A DNA stretch of 64,000 nt from Sphingomonas sp. EC-HK361 (GTDB taxonomy: Bacteria > Pseudomonadota > Alphaproteobacteria > Sphingomonadales > Sphingomonadaceae): NCBI RefSeq assembly GCF_902498785.1, contig NZ_LR701494.1, forward strand, positions 679,021-743,020, read 5' to 3'. Shown piece by piece: positions 45,205 through 55,369 of this stretch (position 1 is the stretch's first letter; the number at the start of each line of letters is the position of its first letter). A program made the position numbers and the translations under genes. A model generated the notes under the pieces. That model saw only the letters and a program-made list of their open reading frames with translations. It had not been told where the DNA came from and did no database searches.

Positions 45205-46146
45205 TCAAGTGTCCGCGCCGGGCGCCTTGTGGGTCAGATAGGCGAGGCGCCGCACCTCGCGCCGCCCGCGCACGACGGTGTCGAGAATCAGCCCGGCAAA
45301 GACATTGAGCGCGGCCAGAATCATGAGCCCGGTCACGAGGATCGCGGTCGGAAAGCGCGGCACCAGATGCGTCTGCATATAGGTGATCGCCAGCGGCACC
45401 GCGAGGATGATCGCGATCAGCGCCAGCACACCGCCGATCGCGCCGAAGAACCACAGCGGCCGCTCGATCCGGTAAAGCGTCGCGATCGTCCGCAGGATAC
45501 GCCAGCCGTCGCCATAGGTGCTGAGCTTCGACACCGATCCCTCGGGCCGCGCATAATAGGGCGTCTCGACCTCGCCGGTCGGCATCTTCAGCTCGAGCGC
45601 GTGGACGCTGATCTCGGTCTCGATCTCGAATCCGACCGACAGCACGGGAAAGCTCTTCACGAAGCGCCGCGAGAAAACGCGGTATCCGCTCAGGATATCG
45701 GTGAAGCTGCGCCCGAACAGCCGCGCCAGCATGCCGGTGAGCATCGCATTGCCGAGCCGGTGACCGCGCCGATACGCCTCGACCGCTTCGCCGATGCGGC
45801 TGCCGACCACCATGTCGAGCTGCTCGTCAACGAGCCGGCGGACCAGCGCGGGGGCCGACGCCGCGTCATAGGTCGCGTCACCGTCGGCCATCACATAGAT
45901 GTCGGCATCGACATCGGCGAACATCCGCCGGACGACCGCGCCCTTGCCCTGGATCCGCTCGCGCCGGACGATAGCGCCCGCGGCGGCCGCAACCTCGCAG
46001 GTCCGGTCGCGGCTGTTGTTGTCGTAGACGTAGATGCGCGCGTCGGGCAGCGCCGCACGGAACCCCGCGACCGTCTGCGCGATCGCGGCCTCCTCGTTGT
46101 AACAGGGCAGCAGGACTGCGATCGTCGGTCGATGTGAGCGTTCCAC
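45205..46146 (-). CDS. Family 2 glycosyltransferase with C-terminal membrane helices
   Basis: A 313-residue GT2 enzyme of the polyprenyl-phosphate sugar synthase type. The nucleotide-sugar motifs AVLLPCYNEEAAI, VYDNNSRDRT and MADGDATYD (DxD-like) are followed by LSGYRVFSRRFV. Two hydrophobic helices (about 228-250 and 265-290) anchor it. It probably makes a lipid-linked sugar for surface glycans; the sugar is unknown. It lies 56 bases upstream of clpP on the same strand, without functional link. Confidence 0.88.
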   Translation of the reverse strand: MERSHRPTIAVLLPCYNEEAAIAQTVAGFRAALPDARIYVYDNNSRDRTCEVAAAAGAIVRRERIQGKGAVVRRMFADVDADIYVMADGDATYDAASAPALVRRLVDEQLDMVVGSRIGEAVEAYRRGHRLGNAMLTGMLARLFGRSFTDILSGYRVFSRRFVKSFPVLSVGFEIETEISVHALELKMPTGEVETPYYARPEGSVSKLSTYGDGWRILRTIATLYRIERPLWFFGAIGGVLALIAIILAVPLAITYMQTHLVPRFPTAILVTGLMILAALNVFAGLILDTVVRGRREVRRLAYLTHKAPGADT

Positions 46147-46154
46147 CCCAACTC

Positions 46155-46268
46155 CGTTCGGGCTGAGCCTGAGAGGGCGCCCATCAAAGTACTACTTTGA
46201 TGGGTCCCGCCGGAGCCCTGCCCTTCCTAAAGAGAAAGACAGCCCTTCGACAAGCTCAGGGCGAACGG
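46155..46268. repeat. Composite repeat: family copy 4 with inserted CATCAAAGTA palindrome
   Basis: The left arm (46155-46172, CGTTCGGGCTGAGCCTGA) is cut short and the right arm (46243-46268) is complete. Between them lies the perfect palindrome CCCATCAAAGTA-C-TACTTTGATGGG (46180-46204). It separates tig and the glycosyltransferase gene. Confidence 0.75.
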
Positions 46269-46281
46269 ACGCCGGGGTTGC

Positions 46282-47946
46282 CTACCCCTCGGCCTTCGCG
46301 GTCTTCTTTGCCGCGGGCTTTTTGGCCGGGGCCTTCTTGGGAGCCGCTTCCGACTCAGCGGCTTCCGCCTTGGCCGGTGCCGCCTTCTTCGCAGAAGCCT
46401 TCTTCGCCGGAGCCGGCTCGTCCGTCACAACCGCCGAATCGTCGTCCTTTGCCACAGGCTTGGCCGCCGCCTTCTTCGGAGCCGCCTTTTTCGGCGCCTC
46501 TACAGCGTCCTCAACCGGAGCGTCAGCCTTTGCGGCAGCCTTCTTCGCAGCCGGCTTCTTCTTCGGCTTGTGGTCGTGATCGTGATCGTGGGTGTGCGTG
46601 CCGGTCGCGAAGCCGTCCTCGCTCTCGATCGCGGCTTCCAGTTCCTCGCGGGTCGCGTCACGGTCGGTGATCGCGGCCTTTTCGAACAGGAAATCGACGA
46701 CCTTGTCCTCATAGAGCGGTGCGCGCAGCTGGGCTGCCGCCATCGGCTCTTGCTGCACATACTGGATGAAGCGCTGGCGATCCTCCGGGCCGTATTGCTG
46801 CGCTGCCTGCGCGATCAACCGGTTCATCTCCTGCGCGGAGACCTCGACGCCGTTCGCCTGGCCGATTTCCGAAAGGAGCAGGCCAAGGCGCACGCGGCGC
46901 TCGGCGATCTTGCGGTAATCGTCGCGCTCGGCTTCCATTTCCTTGATCGCGGCGTCCGGATCGGCCTCGTGCGTCGCCTCATGCTCCAGCTGCGCCCAGA
47001 TCTGGTTGAACTCGGCCTCGACCATCGACGGCGGCACGTCGAAGTCATGCCCCTCGGCCAGCTGGTCGAGCAGCTTGCGCTTCATATGGGTGCGCGTGAG
47101 GCCGTTATGCTCCTGCTCGATCTGGCCCTTCACCAGCCCACGCAGCTGCTCCAGGCTCTCGAGCCCGAGATTCTTCGCCAGCTGCTCGTCGATCCTGCTT
47201 TCGCCGGCGGTCTTCACCGACTTGACCGTCAGGTCGAACGTCGCGTCCTTGCCGGCCAGTTCCTTCGCCTGATAGTCGGCCGGGAACGTCACCTTGATCT
47301 GGCGCTCCTCGCCGGCCTTTACACCGATGATCTGGTCCTCGAAGCCGGGGATGAGACGGCCCGAGCCGATCTCGACCGCCATGTCCTCGCCGGTGCCGCC
47401 GTCGAACGCCACGCCGTCCAGCGTCTTGCCGACGAAATCGACGGTCACGAGATCGCCGCTCTTCGCCTTGTAGGTCGCCTTGGTATCGTCCCAAGCCTTC
47501 GACTGGTCGGCAAACTTCTGGAGCTGCGCATCGACCGCGGCGTCATCGACGGGCACCGAAAGCCGCTCGAGCGTCAGCGTGTCGATCGCCGGGGCGGGAA
47601 CCTGCGGGAGCACTTCCAGCTCGACCTTCAGTTCGGCGTCCTTGCCGATCTCATACCCTTCGTCGAGTTCGACCGACGGCTGCATCGCCGGACGCAGCTG
47701 CTTCTCGGCGATCAGCGTCTGGATGCCTTCCTGGATCGCGGTGTTCAGCGCATCCTGGGTCAGCGCGGGGCCGTGCATCTTGCGAACGAGGTTCGCGGGC
47801 ACCTTGCCGGGGCGGAAGCCGGGCATCTTGATCTGCGGCGCGACGCGCTTCAGCTCGGCATCGACCTTCTTGTCGATATCCTTTGCGGTGATGGTGAGCG
47901 TGTAGGCGCGCTTGAGGCCTTCGTTCAACGTCTCGACAGTCTGCAT
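46282..47946 (-). CDS. tig: Trigger factor with long Lys/Ala-rich C-terminal tail
   Basis: A 554-residue ribosome-associated chaperone. The ribosome-binding domain has MPGFRPGKVPANLV (about 42-55). The PPIase domain (about 150-245) includes GDLVTVDFVGKTLDGVAFDGG. The C-terminal chaperone domain runs to about 440. It is some 120 residues longer than E. coli Tig: residues 450-459 are alternating His/Asp/Thr, then about 95 residues of Lys/Ala/Pro repeats (AKKAAPKK type) resembling histone H1 tails. Start 47946 is the family start; the longer frame to 48042 reads into the tRNA region. Confidence 0.95.
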   Translation of the reverse strand: MQTVETLNEGLKRAYTLTITAKDIDKKVDAELKRVAPQIKMPGFRPGKVPANLVRKMHGPALTQDALNTAIQEGIQTLIAEKQLRPAMQPSVELDEGYEIGKDAELKVELEVLPQVPAPAIDTLTLERLSVPVDDAAVDAQLQKFADQSKAWDDTKATYKAKSGDLVTVDFVGKTLDGVAFDGGTGEDMAVEIGSGRLIPGFEDQIIGVKAGEERQIKVTFPADYQAKELAGKDATFDLTVKSVKTAGESRIDEQLAKNLGLESLEQLRGLVKGQIEQEHNGLTRTHMKRKLLDQLAEGHDFDVPPSMVEAEFNQIWAQLEHEATHEADPDAAIKEMEAERDDYRKIAERRVRLGLLLSEIGQANGVEVSAQEMNRLIAQAAQQYGPEDRQRFIQYVQQEPMAAAQLRAPLYEDKVVDFLFEKAAITDRDATREELEAAIESEDGFATGTHTHDHDHDHKPKKKPAAKKAAAKADAPVEDAVEAPKKAAPKKAAAKPVAKDDDSAVVTDEPAPAKKASAKKAAPAKAEAAESEAAPKKAPAKKPAAKKTAKAEG

Positions 47947-48012
47947 GCGGAACCTTCTAGCTCGAAAGAATCTCTTGGGATCGGTGCCGCCCCGCATGCG
48001 CTTTGCGGGGAC

Positions 48013-48097
48013 TGGTGCGGGCGAAGGGACTCGAACCCCCACATCTTGCGATGGCAGGACCTAAACCTGCTGCGTCTACCAGTTCCGCCACGCCCGC
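48013..48097 (-). tRNA. tRNA-Leu (anticodon TAG)
   Basis: The acceptor stem GCGGGCG/CGCCCGC, anticodon arm GCAGG-TTTAGGT-CCTGC (anticodon TAG), long variable arm and T arm GGGGG-TTCGAGT-CCCTT are clear, and CCA is encoded. A promoter-like TTGCGA ... TATAGG (-10 at 48128-48123) lies upstream. It stands just ahead of tig on the same strand. Confidence 0.95.
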
Positions 48098-48212
48098 TTG
48101 GGACACCGCCGGTCGGCGCGTCCCTATACCGCACAGCCGCTTGTCGCAAGCGCCCCGCGAAACCGTGCGCCTAGCGCGCGCGTTACAGGTTGCCAACCCC
48201 AGGAGAAGAACA

Positions 48213-48356
48213 ATGGCGACCCAGCCCGGCCAACCGACCACGCCGCCGCAGCCCGACGCGCCACCGCCGGAATTTCCGGCTCCCATTCCCGATACCGACT
48301 TCCCCGCCCCCGGTGTCCCCGCCGAAGATCCCGCGCCCTCCAATCCGAGTATCTGA
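48213..48356 (+). CDS. Small proline-rich hypothetical protein
   Basis: A 47-residue protein, MATQPGQPTTPPQPDAPPPE and onward, about one third proline with scattered acidic residues. A strong AGGAG lies eight bases before the ATG, which argues that it is translated. No domain is recognised; the composition suggests an unfolded peptide. The next small gene starts two bases after its stop, forming a two-gene unit divergent from the tRNA-Leu. Confidence 0.6.
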   Translation: MATQPGQPTTPPQPDAPPPEFPAPIPDTDFPAPGVPAEDPAPSNPSI

Positions 48357-48357
48357 T

Positions 48358-48564
48358 ATGGCCGACCCCAACACTGTCGAGCATCCGGATTCCGAACGGG
48401 ACGACGATCGCAGCGACCTGGAACAGATCGTCGAGGCGCGCAGCGACGCCGTGAAGCGAGGCGAAGGCGGCGAGGAACCCGCAACCCTCAAAGACCCGGG
48501 CATGCCGGACGGCGTCGGCGGGACTGGCGGCGTGACGCGCAATCAGGACGACGACGCGCAATAA
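48358..48564 (+). CDS. Small acidic hypothetical protein
   Basis: A 68-residue acidic, hydrophilic protein (MADPNTVEHPDSERDDDRSD ... GGTGGVTRNQDDDAQ) with no cysteine or hydrophobic segment. It begins two bases after the stop of the proline-rich gene and is probably coupled to it. Function unknown; it looks like a short intrinsically disordered protein, similar in style to small stress-related proteins of sphingomonads. Confidence 0.6.
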   Translation: MADPNTVEHPDSERDDDRSDLEQIVEARSDAVKRGEGGEEPATLKDPGMPDGVGGTGGVTRNQDDDAQ

Positions 48565-48587
48565 GCTCGCCCTGTCGTTCGTGCCGT

Positions 48588-48652
48588 CGTTCGTGCTGAG
48601 CGAAGTCGAAGCACCGCGTTGCCGGCCCTTCGACTTCGCTCAGGGCGAACGG
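48588..48652. repeat. Inverted repeat of the GTGCTGAGC...CTTCGACTTCGCTCAGGGC family, copy 5
   Basis: The left arm 48588-48614 and right arm 48626-48652 are near-perfect inverted copies with an 11-base centre. It lies between the convergent small-gene pair and gatB, where it may end both transcripts. Confidence 0.8.
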
Positions 48653-48662
48653 GTAACGGTTG

Positions 48663-50114
48663 TCAGCCCAGCGCCTTCTTAAGCAGATCGTTGACGACGC
48701 CCGGGTTCGCCTTGCCGCCCATCGCCTTCATCGTCTGCCCGACGAAGAATCCGAACAGCGCGACCTTGCCACCGCGATACTGTTCAAGCTGCCCCGGATT
48801 TTTCGCGAGCACATCGGCGATCACCGCCTCGATCGCGCCCGTATCGCTCGTCTGCTTGAGGCCGCGCTCCTCGACGATGGCGCTGGCATCCTGCCCGGTT
48901 TCGAGCATCACCTCGAACACCTGCTTGGCGAGGCTGCCGGACAGCGTGCCATCCGCGACCAATCGCAATAACTCGGCCGCTTGTGAAGGATTTACCGGCG
49001 ATTCCTCAATGTTCTTGTCAAGCCGGTTGAGCGCGCCGAACAGCTCCGCGCCGACCCAGTTCGCGGCCTGTGTGGGTGGTGCGCCGGCGTCTAGCAACGC
49101 ATCAAACCAGCGCGCCGTCTCGACGTCCGCAGTCAGGACGTCGGCGTTGTAGCCACTGATCCCCAGACCCTCATACCGCTTGCGCTTGGCGTCGGGCAGC
49201 TCGGGCAGGCTCGCGCGGCATTCGTCGAGGAACGCCTCGTCGAGCTCGAGCGGCAGCAGATCGGGATCGGGGAAGTAGCGATAGTCGTGCGCGTCTTCCT
49301 TCGACCGCATCGACCGCGTCTCGTTGCGGTCGGGATCGTAGAGCCGCGTTTCCTGCACGATCGTGCCGCCATCCTCGATCACCGCGACCTGGCGCTTCGC
49401 TTCCTGCTCGACGACAGCCATGACGAAGCGCACCGAGTTGACGTTCTTCGTCTCGGTCCGCGTCCCGAATTCGGCCCCCGGCCTGCGCACGCTGACATTG
49501 ACGTCGGCGCGCATCGATCCCTGGTCCATATTGCCGTCGCAGCTGCCGACATAGCGCAGGATCGCGCGCAGCTTCGACAGATAGGCTCCGGCCTCCGCCG
49601 GCGACCGCATATCGGGCTTCGACACGATTTCCATCAGCGCGACGCCCGACCGGTTGAGGTCCACGTAGCTGCGCGTCGGATGCTGATCGTGCATCAGCTT
49701 GCCCGCATCCTGCTCGACGTGAATGCGCTCGACACCAATCGTCTTGGTCGCGCCGTCGATCTCGACATCGACGGAGCCTTCGCCGACAAGCGGATGATAG
49801 AGCTGCGAAATCTGGTATCCCTGCGGCAGATCGGCGTAGAAGTAATTCTTGCGGTCGAACCGCGACCAGCGATTAATCTGCGCGTCGATCGCCATGCCTG
49901 TGCGCACAGCCTGGCGGATGCACTCGCGGTTCGGCACCGGCAGCATCCCCGGCATCGCCGCGTCGATCAAACTGACCTGCGTATTCGGCTCCGCCCCGAA
50001 TGCGGTCGCCGCGCCAGAGAACAGCTTGGCGTTCGACGTGACCTGCGCATGGACCTCAAGGCCGATCACGACCTCCCATTCGCCGGTTTCGCCCTGGATG
50101 CGGTAATCGGTCAT
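48663..50114 (-). CDS. gatB: Aspartyl/glutamyl-tRNA(Asn/Gln) amidotransferase subunit B
   Basis: A 483-residue subunit that binds and activates mischarged tRNA in Gat[57 protein letters not shown] and [14 protein letters not shown] are typical, with a C-terminal YqeY-like helical domain. The start codon overlaps the stop of a foreign-looking small gene (ATGA), so gatB translation is coupled to it rather than directly to gatA. Confidence 0.97.
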   Translation of the reverse strand: MTDYRIQGETGEWEVVIGLEVHAQVTSNAKLFSGAATAFGAEPNTQVSLIDAAMPGMLPVPNRECIRQAVRTGMAIDAQINRWSRFDRKNYFYADLPQGYQISQLYHPLVGEGSVDVEIDGATKTIGVERIHVEQDAGKLMHDQHPTRSYVDLNRSGVALMEIVSKPDMRSPAEAGAYLSKLRAILRYVGSCDGNMDQGSMRADVNVSVRRPGAEFGTRTETKNVNSVRFVMAVVEQEAKRQVAVIEDGGTIVQETRLYDPDRNETRSMRSKEDAHDYRYFPDPDLLPLELDEAFLDECRASLPELPDAKRKRYEGLGISGYNADVLTADVETARWFDALLDAGAPPTQAANWVGAELFGALNRLDKNIEESPVNPSQAAELLRLVADGTLSGSLAKQVFEVMLETGQDASAIVEERGLKQTSDTGAIEAVIADVLAKNPGQLEQYRGGKVALFGFFVGQTMKAMGGKANPGVVNDLLKKALG

Positions 50115-50419
50115 ACGACACCTCGACTCGAATAATCGATAGCCCGCTTGCTGATCGCCATGTCTCGACCAACCTCAAACGTTATCTTGCTTACGCTCTC
50201 ATTTTGAGCGGACATCTTTGCCCCTGCGCTCGCGATGTGTAGGCGCAAGCCGCCACCTGCTTCGGATTCGTTCGTAACAGTAATGGCGACATCAAACTTT
50301 ACGTTAGACGCTAGATGAAAAGAGGCACCGTGGGCGCTATGCGCGACCCCATCGGTAATCGCCGAAAGCGTAGAAGTGATGAAATCTCGCAATTCTTCGC
50401 TTTTCACAGGGTCATTCAC
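50111..50419 (-). CDS. Trypco2-like domain protein inserted between gatA and gatB
   Basis: A 102-residue protein starting at GTG. An N-terminal helix ([14 protein letters not shown]) is followed by a beta-rich core [21 protein letters not shown] and [23 protein letters not shown], the pattern of the trypco2 domain that often accompanies trypsin-like proteases and NTPases in predicted conflict systems. Hand-counted GC is about 51 %, against about 68 % in a sampled stretch of gatB. It overlaps gatA by four bases (GTGA, with GGAGG seven bases upstream inside gatA) and gatB by four bases (ATGA). No partner protease is nearby. The domain call is by eye. Confidence 0.7.
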   Translation of the reverse strand: MNDPVKSEELRDFITSTLSAITDGVAHSAHGASFHLASNVKFDVAITVTNESEAGGGLRLHIASAGAKMSAQNESVSKITFEVGRDMAISKRAIDYSSRGVV

Positions 50420-51897
50420 CACCAAGCCTCCGGCCGCGCCGTGAACCCTGCGCGCTGTTCGATCGCGAGGCTCGCGTTGAGCACGCCCTGCTCGTCGAGC
50501 GGCTTGCCGATGATCTGGAGGCCCAGCGGCAACCCGCCCGCGTCCAACCCGCCCGGTACGCTCATCGCGGGCAGGCCGGCGAGCGACGACGGCACGGTGA
50601 AGACGTCGTTCAGATACATTGCCAGCGGATCGGCCATCTTCTCGCCGAGCGCGAACGCGGCGGACGGCGCGGTCGGCGTCAGCAGTACGTCGCACGTTTC
50701 CCACGCCCGCTCGAAGTCACGAGCGATAAGCGCCCGCACCTTCGAAGCCTGCGTGAAATACGCATCGTAAAACCCTGCTGATAAAACATATGTGCCGATC
50801 AGGATACGCCGCTTCACCTCGTCACCGAAGCCAGCCGCACGGGTCGCTGCATACATGTCCTGCAACCCGGCGCCGTCCGGCAGATCGCGCACGCCATATC
50901 GCACGCCGTCATAGCGTGCGAGGTTGGACGAGGCTTCGGCCGGCGCGATGATGTAATAGGCCGGCAGCGCGTATCTGGTGTGCGGTAACGAGACTTCGAC
51001 GATCTCGGCGCCCGCATCGCGCATCCAGGCGATGCCCTGCTGCCACAGCGCCTCGATCTCGGCGGGCATGCCGTCGACGCGATATTCCCTGGGAATGCCG
51101 ACGCGCTTGCCCTTCATATCGCTCGACAATCCCGCTTCCCACTGCGGCACGGCGAGATCGAGCGAGGTCGCGTCCTTCGCGTCGAAGCCCGCCATCTGCT
51201 CGAGCATGATCGCGCAATCGGTGACGTCGCGCGCCATCGGTCCGGCCTGATCGAGGCTGGACGCGAATGCCACCACGCCCCAGCGCGAGCAGCGGCCATA
51301 GGTCGGCTTGATCCCGGCAATCCCGGTAAAGGCCGCGGGCTGGCGGATCGACCCGCCGGTGTCGGTGCCCGTCGCCCCCGGCACGATCCGCGCCGAGACT
51401 GCGGCGGAGGATCCGCCTGACGATCCCCCCGGCGCCAGCGCCGCGTTGCCGCCGTCGCTGCGCCGCCAGGGAGAAATCACGTTGCCGAACGCGCTTGTCT
51501 CGTTCGACGATCCCATCGCGAACTGGTCCATGTTGAGCTTGCCCAACATGCCGGCGCCCGCATCCCACAGCTTCTGCGTGATGCTCGATTCATATTGCGG
51601 CTTGAAGCCTTCAAGAATGTGGCTCGCCGCGGTCGCTTCTACGCCCTTGGTGCAGAACAGGTCCTTGATGCCCAGCGGCACGCCCGCGAGCGGCTTCGGC
51701 GCCTCGCCCGCCGCACGCGCGGCGTCGGCGGCATCGGCGGCGGCCAGCGCATGATCGGGGGTTTCGACGAGAAATGCGTTGAGCGGCTTCGCCTTGGCCA
51801 CGGCCGCGACGAAGTCATTCGCCACTTCGCGCGCGGAGAAGGTGCCCGCGCGCACGCCGTCGCGGATGTCGCGAATGCCGAGATCGGTGAGCGTCAT
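50416..51897 (-). CDS. gatA: Aspartyl/glutamyl-tRNA(Asn/Gln) amidotransferase subunit A
   Basis: A 493-residue amidase-signature enzyme that releases ammonia from glutamine. The Ser-cisSer-Lys triad lies in GIKDLFC (lysine) and [33 protein letters not shown] (serines). Full length. Its start overlaps the gatC stop by one base (TAATG). The end overlaps the small trypco2-like gene, which separates it from gatB; its last codons contain that gene's Shine-Dalgarno. Confidence 0.98.
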   Translation of the reverse strand: MTLTDLGIRDIRDGVRAGTFSAREVANDFVAAVAKAKPLNAFLVETPDHALAAADAADAARAAGEAPKPLAGVPLGIKDLFCTKGVEATAASHILEGFKPQYESSITQKLWDAGAGMLGKLNMDQFAMGSSNETSAFGNVISPWRRSDGGNAALAPGGSSGGSSAAVSARIVPGATGTDTGGSIRQPAAFTGIAGIKPTYGRCSRWGVVAFASSLDQAGPMARDVTDCAIMLEQMAGFDAKDATSLDLAVPQWEAGLSSDMKGKRVGIPREYRVDGMPAEIEALWQQGIAWMRDAGAEIVEVSLPHTRYALPAYYIIAPAEASSNLARYDGVRYGVRDLPDGAGLQDMYAATRAAGFGDEVKRRILIGTYVLSAGFYDAYFTQASKVRALIARDFERAWETCDVLLTPTAPSAAFALGEKMADPLAMYLNDVFTVPSSLAGLPAMSVPGGLDAGGLPLGLQIIGKPLDEQGVLNASLAIEQRAGFTARPEAWW

Positions 51898-52199
51898 TAT
51901 TCGATCACCTTCGGCACGGTGAAGAAGCCGTGTTCGGCCTGCGGCGCATTGGCGAGCACCGCATCGCGCATCCCGCCGCCGGTCAGCGGATCGGCACCCG
52001 CGACATCATCGCGCAACCGCAGATGATTGGGGATGACGGCGGTCATCGGCTCGACCCCGGCCGTATCGACCTCGCCGAGCTGCTCGATCCAGCCGAGGAT
52101 ATTGTTGAGTTCGGGCACGAGGCGCGTCGCATCGGCATCGCTGATCGCGATCCGGGCAAGGCTCGCGACCTTCTTCACGGTTGCTGTGTCTACGGACAT
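51897..52199 (-). CDS. gatC: Aspartyl/glutamyl-tRNA(Asn/Gln) amidotransferase subunit C
   Basis: A 100-residue subunit that wraps around GatA and Gat[35 protein letters not shown] and the C-terminal RDDV ... [17 protein letters not shown] are family hallmarks. First gene of the minus-strand gat operon. Its presence with gatA and gatB indicates that Asn-tRNA and/or Gln-tRNA is made indirectly. Confidence 0.97.
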   Translation of the reverse strand: MSVDTATVKKVASLARIAISDADATRLVPELNNILGWIEQLGEVDTAGVEPMTAVIPNHLRLRDDVAGADPLTGGGMRDAVLANAPQAEHGFFTVPKVIE

Positions 52200-52274
52200 G
52201 AGGCGCCGCTACCACCGCACCCGCGCCGGATGCAATGGTTGCGCGCTCCCGGACGATGAGGCACGGGGCCGCGC

Positions 52275-53381
52275 ATGGCGCGCAAGTTCCTTTATGTCAT
52301 GGCCGGGCTCATCGCGATCGTGATCGCCGCAGCCTTCGCCTATCGCATCTGGGGCAACGATCTCGTCCGCATGGCGATGGTGCCGGGCGAGGCGTTCGAG
52401 GCGCAGGCGGCAACGCCCGAGAGTGCCTACGCCGACAAACGGATGTGGCTCGCCCGGCCGGACATCGCGAACAACCCCGCGCAGTGGCTGCCCACGGGCG
52501 TGCAGCGCACGGAGCCGGGCGCGGCGGCGGTCTTCTTCATCCACCCGACCTCCTACCTTGTCCGCAATCACTGGAACGCGCCGCTCGACGATGCGGAGGC
52601 GAACGCCCGCGCGGCGCTGTTCCTGCGCGGGCAGGCAAGCGCGTTCAACGCGGTGGGCGAGATCTGGGCGCCGCACTACCGCCAGGCGACGTTCGGCGCG
52701 TTCCTGACGACGAAGGCCGATGCACAGCGCGCGCTCGATCTCGCTTATGGCGACGTGACCGCCGCCTTCGACGCGTTCCTCGCGCAGATCGGCCCCGACC
52801 GGCCGATCATTCTCGCCGGCCACAGCCAGGGCGCGCTTCATCTCGAGCGGCTGCTGCGCGACCGGATCGCGAAGGACCCCGCGCTCGGCAGGCGCATCGT
52901 CGCCGCCTATATCGTCGGCTGGCCCGTATCGCGCACCACCGACCTGCCCTTGCTGGGTCTGCCCGAATGCACCCGCGCCGACCAGGCCGGCTGCATCCTG
53001 TCTTGGGAGAGCTTCGCCGAACCCGCCGACCCCTCGCTGATCCTCGACACCTACGATGCCTCGACCGGGTTCAATGGACAGCCCCGCAAGGGCACGCCGA
53101 TCGTCTGCACCAACCCGCTGACCGGCACCGCCAATGCCTCCGCACCGGCCGGCGCGAACGCGGGCACGCTGTTCCCGGACAAGGACCTGACGACCGCCGC
53201 GATCACCGCCAGCCGCGTGCCTGCCCGCTGCGATTCGCGCGGGTTGCTGCTGATCGGCACCCCGCCCGATGTCGGGCCCTATGTGCTCCCCGGCAACAAC
53301 TACCACGTCTACGACTACAGCCTGTTCTGGGCGAATGTCCGCACAGATGCGGCCCGCCGCCTCGCGGCGTTCGAGCCGTGA
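52275..53381 (+). CDS. DUF3089 alpha/beta-hydrolase-like protein
   Basis: A 368-residue protein with one N-terminal membrane helix (about 5-24). Its DUF3089 domain carries [19 protein letters not shown], the nucleophile elbow [10 protein letters not shown] and [30 protein letters not shown] lipase or esterase role is inferred from the fold; substrate unknown. Its stop overlaps the ruvX start by one base (TGATG), so the pair is coupled. It is divergent from gatC. Confidence 0.87.
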   Translation: MARKFLYVMAGLIAIVIAAAFAYRIWGNDLVRMAMVPGEAFEAQAATPESAYADKRMWLARPDIANNPAQWLPTGVQRTEPGAAAVFFIHPTSYLVRNHWNAPLDDAEANARAALFLRGQASAFNAVGEIWAPHYRQATFGAFLTTKADAQRALDLAYGDVTAAFDAFLAQIGPDRPIILAGHSQGALHLERLLRDRIAKDPALGRRIVAAYIVGWPVSRTTDLPLLGLPECTRADQAGCILSWESFAEPADPSLILDTYDASTGFNGQPRKGTPIVCTNPLTGTANASAPAGANAGTLFPDKDLTTAAITASRVPARCDSRGLLLIGTPPDVGPYVLPGNNYHVYDYSLFWANVRTDAARRLAAFEP

Positions 53382-53860
53382 TGATCACGCTCGACCGCAC
53401 CGTCTTCCGCGAGGCCCTGCCGGAGGGCGGGCGGCTGCTCGGGCTCGACGTCGGCACGAAGACGGTGGGCACTGCGCTCTGCGACGCCGGCTGGAGCTTC
53501 GCCAGCCCCGCCACGCTCATCCGCCGCACGAAGTTCACCAAAGACAAGGCGGCTCTCGCCGAACTCGCATCGGCGCAGGCGGTGCGCGGCCTCGTCATCG
53601 GCCTGCCGCTGAACCTCGACGGCAGCGAAAGCCCGCGCAGCCAGTCGACCCGCGCCTTTGCCCGCAACCTCCTCGACCTCGGCTATCCGATCCTGCTCTG
53701 GGACGAACGCTGGTCCACCGTCGCGGTCGAGCGCACGATGATCGAACAGGACATGAGCCGCGCGAAACGCGCCGAACGCATCGACAACCTCGCCGCCGCG
53801 CACATCCTTCAGGCCGCCATCGATGCGTTGATTGCGGTGGATTCCTCCAAAACCGCGTAA
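53381..53860 (+). CDS. ruvX: RuvX/YqgF-family putative Holliday junction resolvase
   Basis: A 159-residue RNase H-fold protein. [20 protein letters not shown] carries the first catalytic aspartate, [23 protein letters not shown] the middle motif, and [14 protein letters not shown] ... [17 protein letters not shown] the last acidic residues. The family acts in 16S rRNA 5'-end processing and possibly recombination. Translationally coupled to the DUF3089 gene. Confidence 0.93.
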   Translation: MITLDRTVFREALPEGGRLLGLDVGTKTVGTALCDAGWSFASPATLIRRTKFTKDKAALAELASAQAVRGLVIGLPLNLDGSESPRSQSTRAFARNLLDLGYPILLWDERWSTVAVERTMIEQDMSRAKRAERIDNLAAAHILQAAIDALIAVDSSKTA

Positions 53861-53915
53861 CCCCGATGCAGGCGCCCCCGCGCTACGCCTCCGACAATCG
53901 AAGGGGGGAGCATCG

Positions 53916-54323
53916 ATGACATTCAAGGCCGCATTGTCGCAGGAACATGCAGAGCTCGACCGACTGGCGGTGCGGCTGCTGGAGATCCTTCGCACCGAAT
54001 CCGCTCCGCCGGAGGACTTTTCCACCGTGCGCTGGCGGATGACGCATGTGCTGACCGTTCATCTCGCGAAGGAGGACAAGCACCTCTACCCCGTGCTGCT
54101 GCGCTCGCCGGATATCGTGACGCGTGAACTGGCCACCACCTTCTCCCGCGAGATGGGTGGCCTGGCAGAGGCGTATCGCAGCCACACGATGCGCTGGCCG
54201 CTCGAAAAAGTGCGGGCCGACTGGGCGGGCTATCAGGTCGAGGCGTGGCGGATCATGATGACCCTGCGCCAGCGTATCCGGCGCGAGGAAAGCCAGCTCT
54301 ACGTCCGCCTGCGCGCCGCCTGA
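53916..54323 (+). CDS. Hemerythrin HHE-domain protein
   Basis: A 135-residue four-helix protein with H11 in QEHAELD, H44 and H49 in THVLTVHLAKEDKHLYP, H56 and H90 as candidate diiron ligands. The last helix lacks a histidine, so the site may be incomplete or use glutamate. Such proteins respond to oxygen, NO or iron. AAGGGGGGAG stands ahead of the start at 53916. Small gaps place it between ruvX and pyrB on the same strand. Confidence 0.85.
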   Translation: MTFKAALSQEHAELDRLAVRLLEILRTESAPPEDFSTVRWRMTHVLTVHLAKEDKHLYPVLLRSPDIVTRELATTFSREMGGLAEAYRSHTMRWPLEKVRADWAGYQVEAWRIMMTLRQRIRREESQLYVRLRAA

Positions 54324-54376
54324 CGCCGCCTCACGCCCCGCTTGCCTCGAACGACTGCCGCGCGTAACCGGCGGCT

Positions 54377-55365
<989 letters not shown>

Positions 55366-55369
<4 letters not shown>

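Noticed and set aside
46570-48174. 534-codon plus-strand open frame opposite trigger factor
   Set aside because: Antisense to tig and continuing through a tRNA gene, so not coding.
50420-50704. Long N-terminal part of the open frame containing the trypco2-like gene
   Set aside because: It overlaps gatA coding sequence and is Arg-rich shadow; the GTG at 50419 with GGAGG is the supported start.
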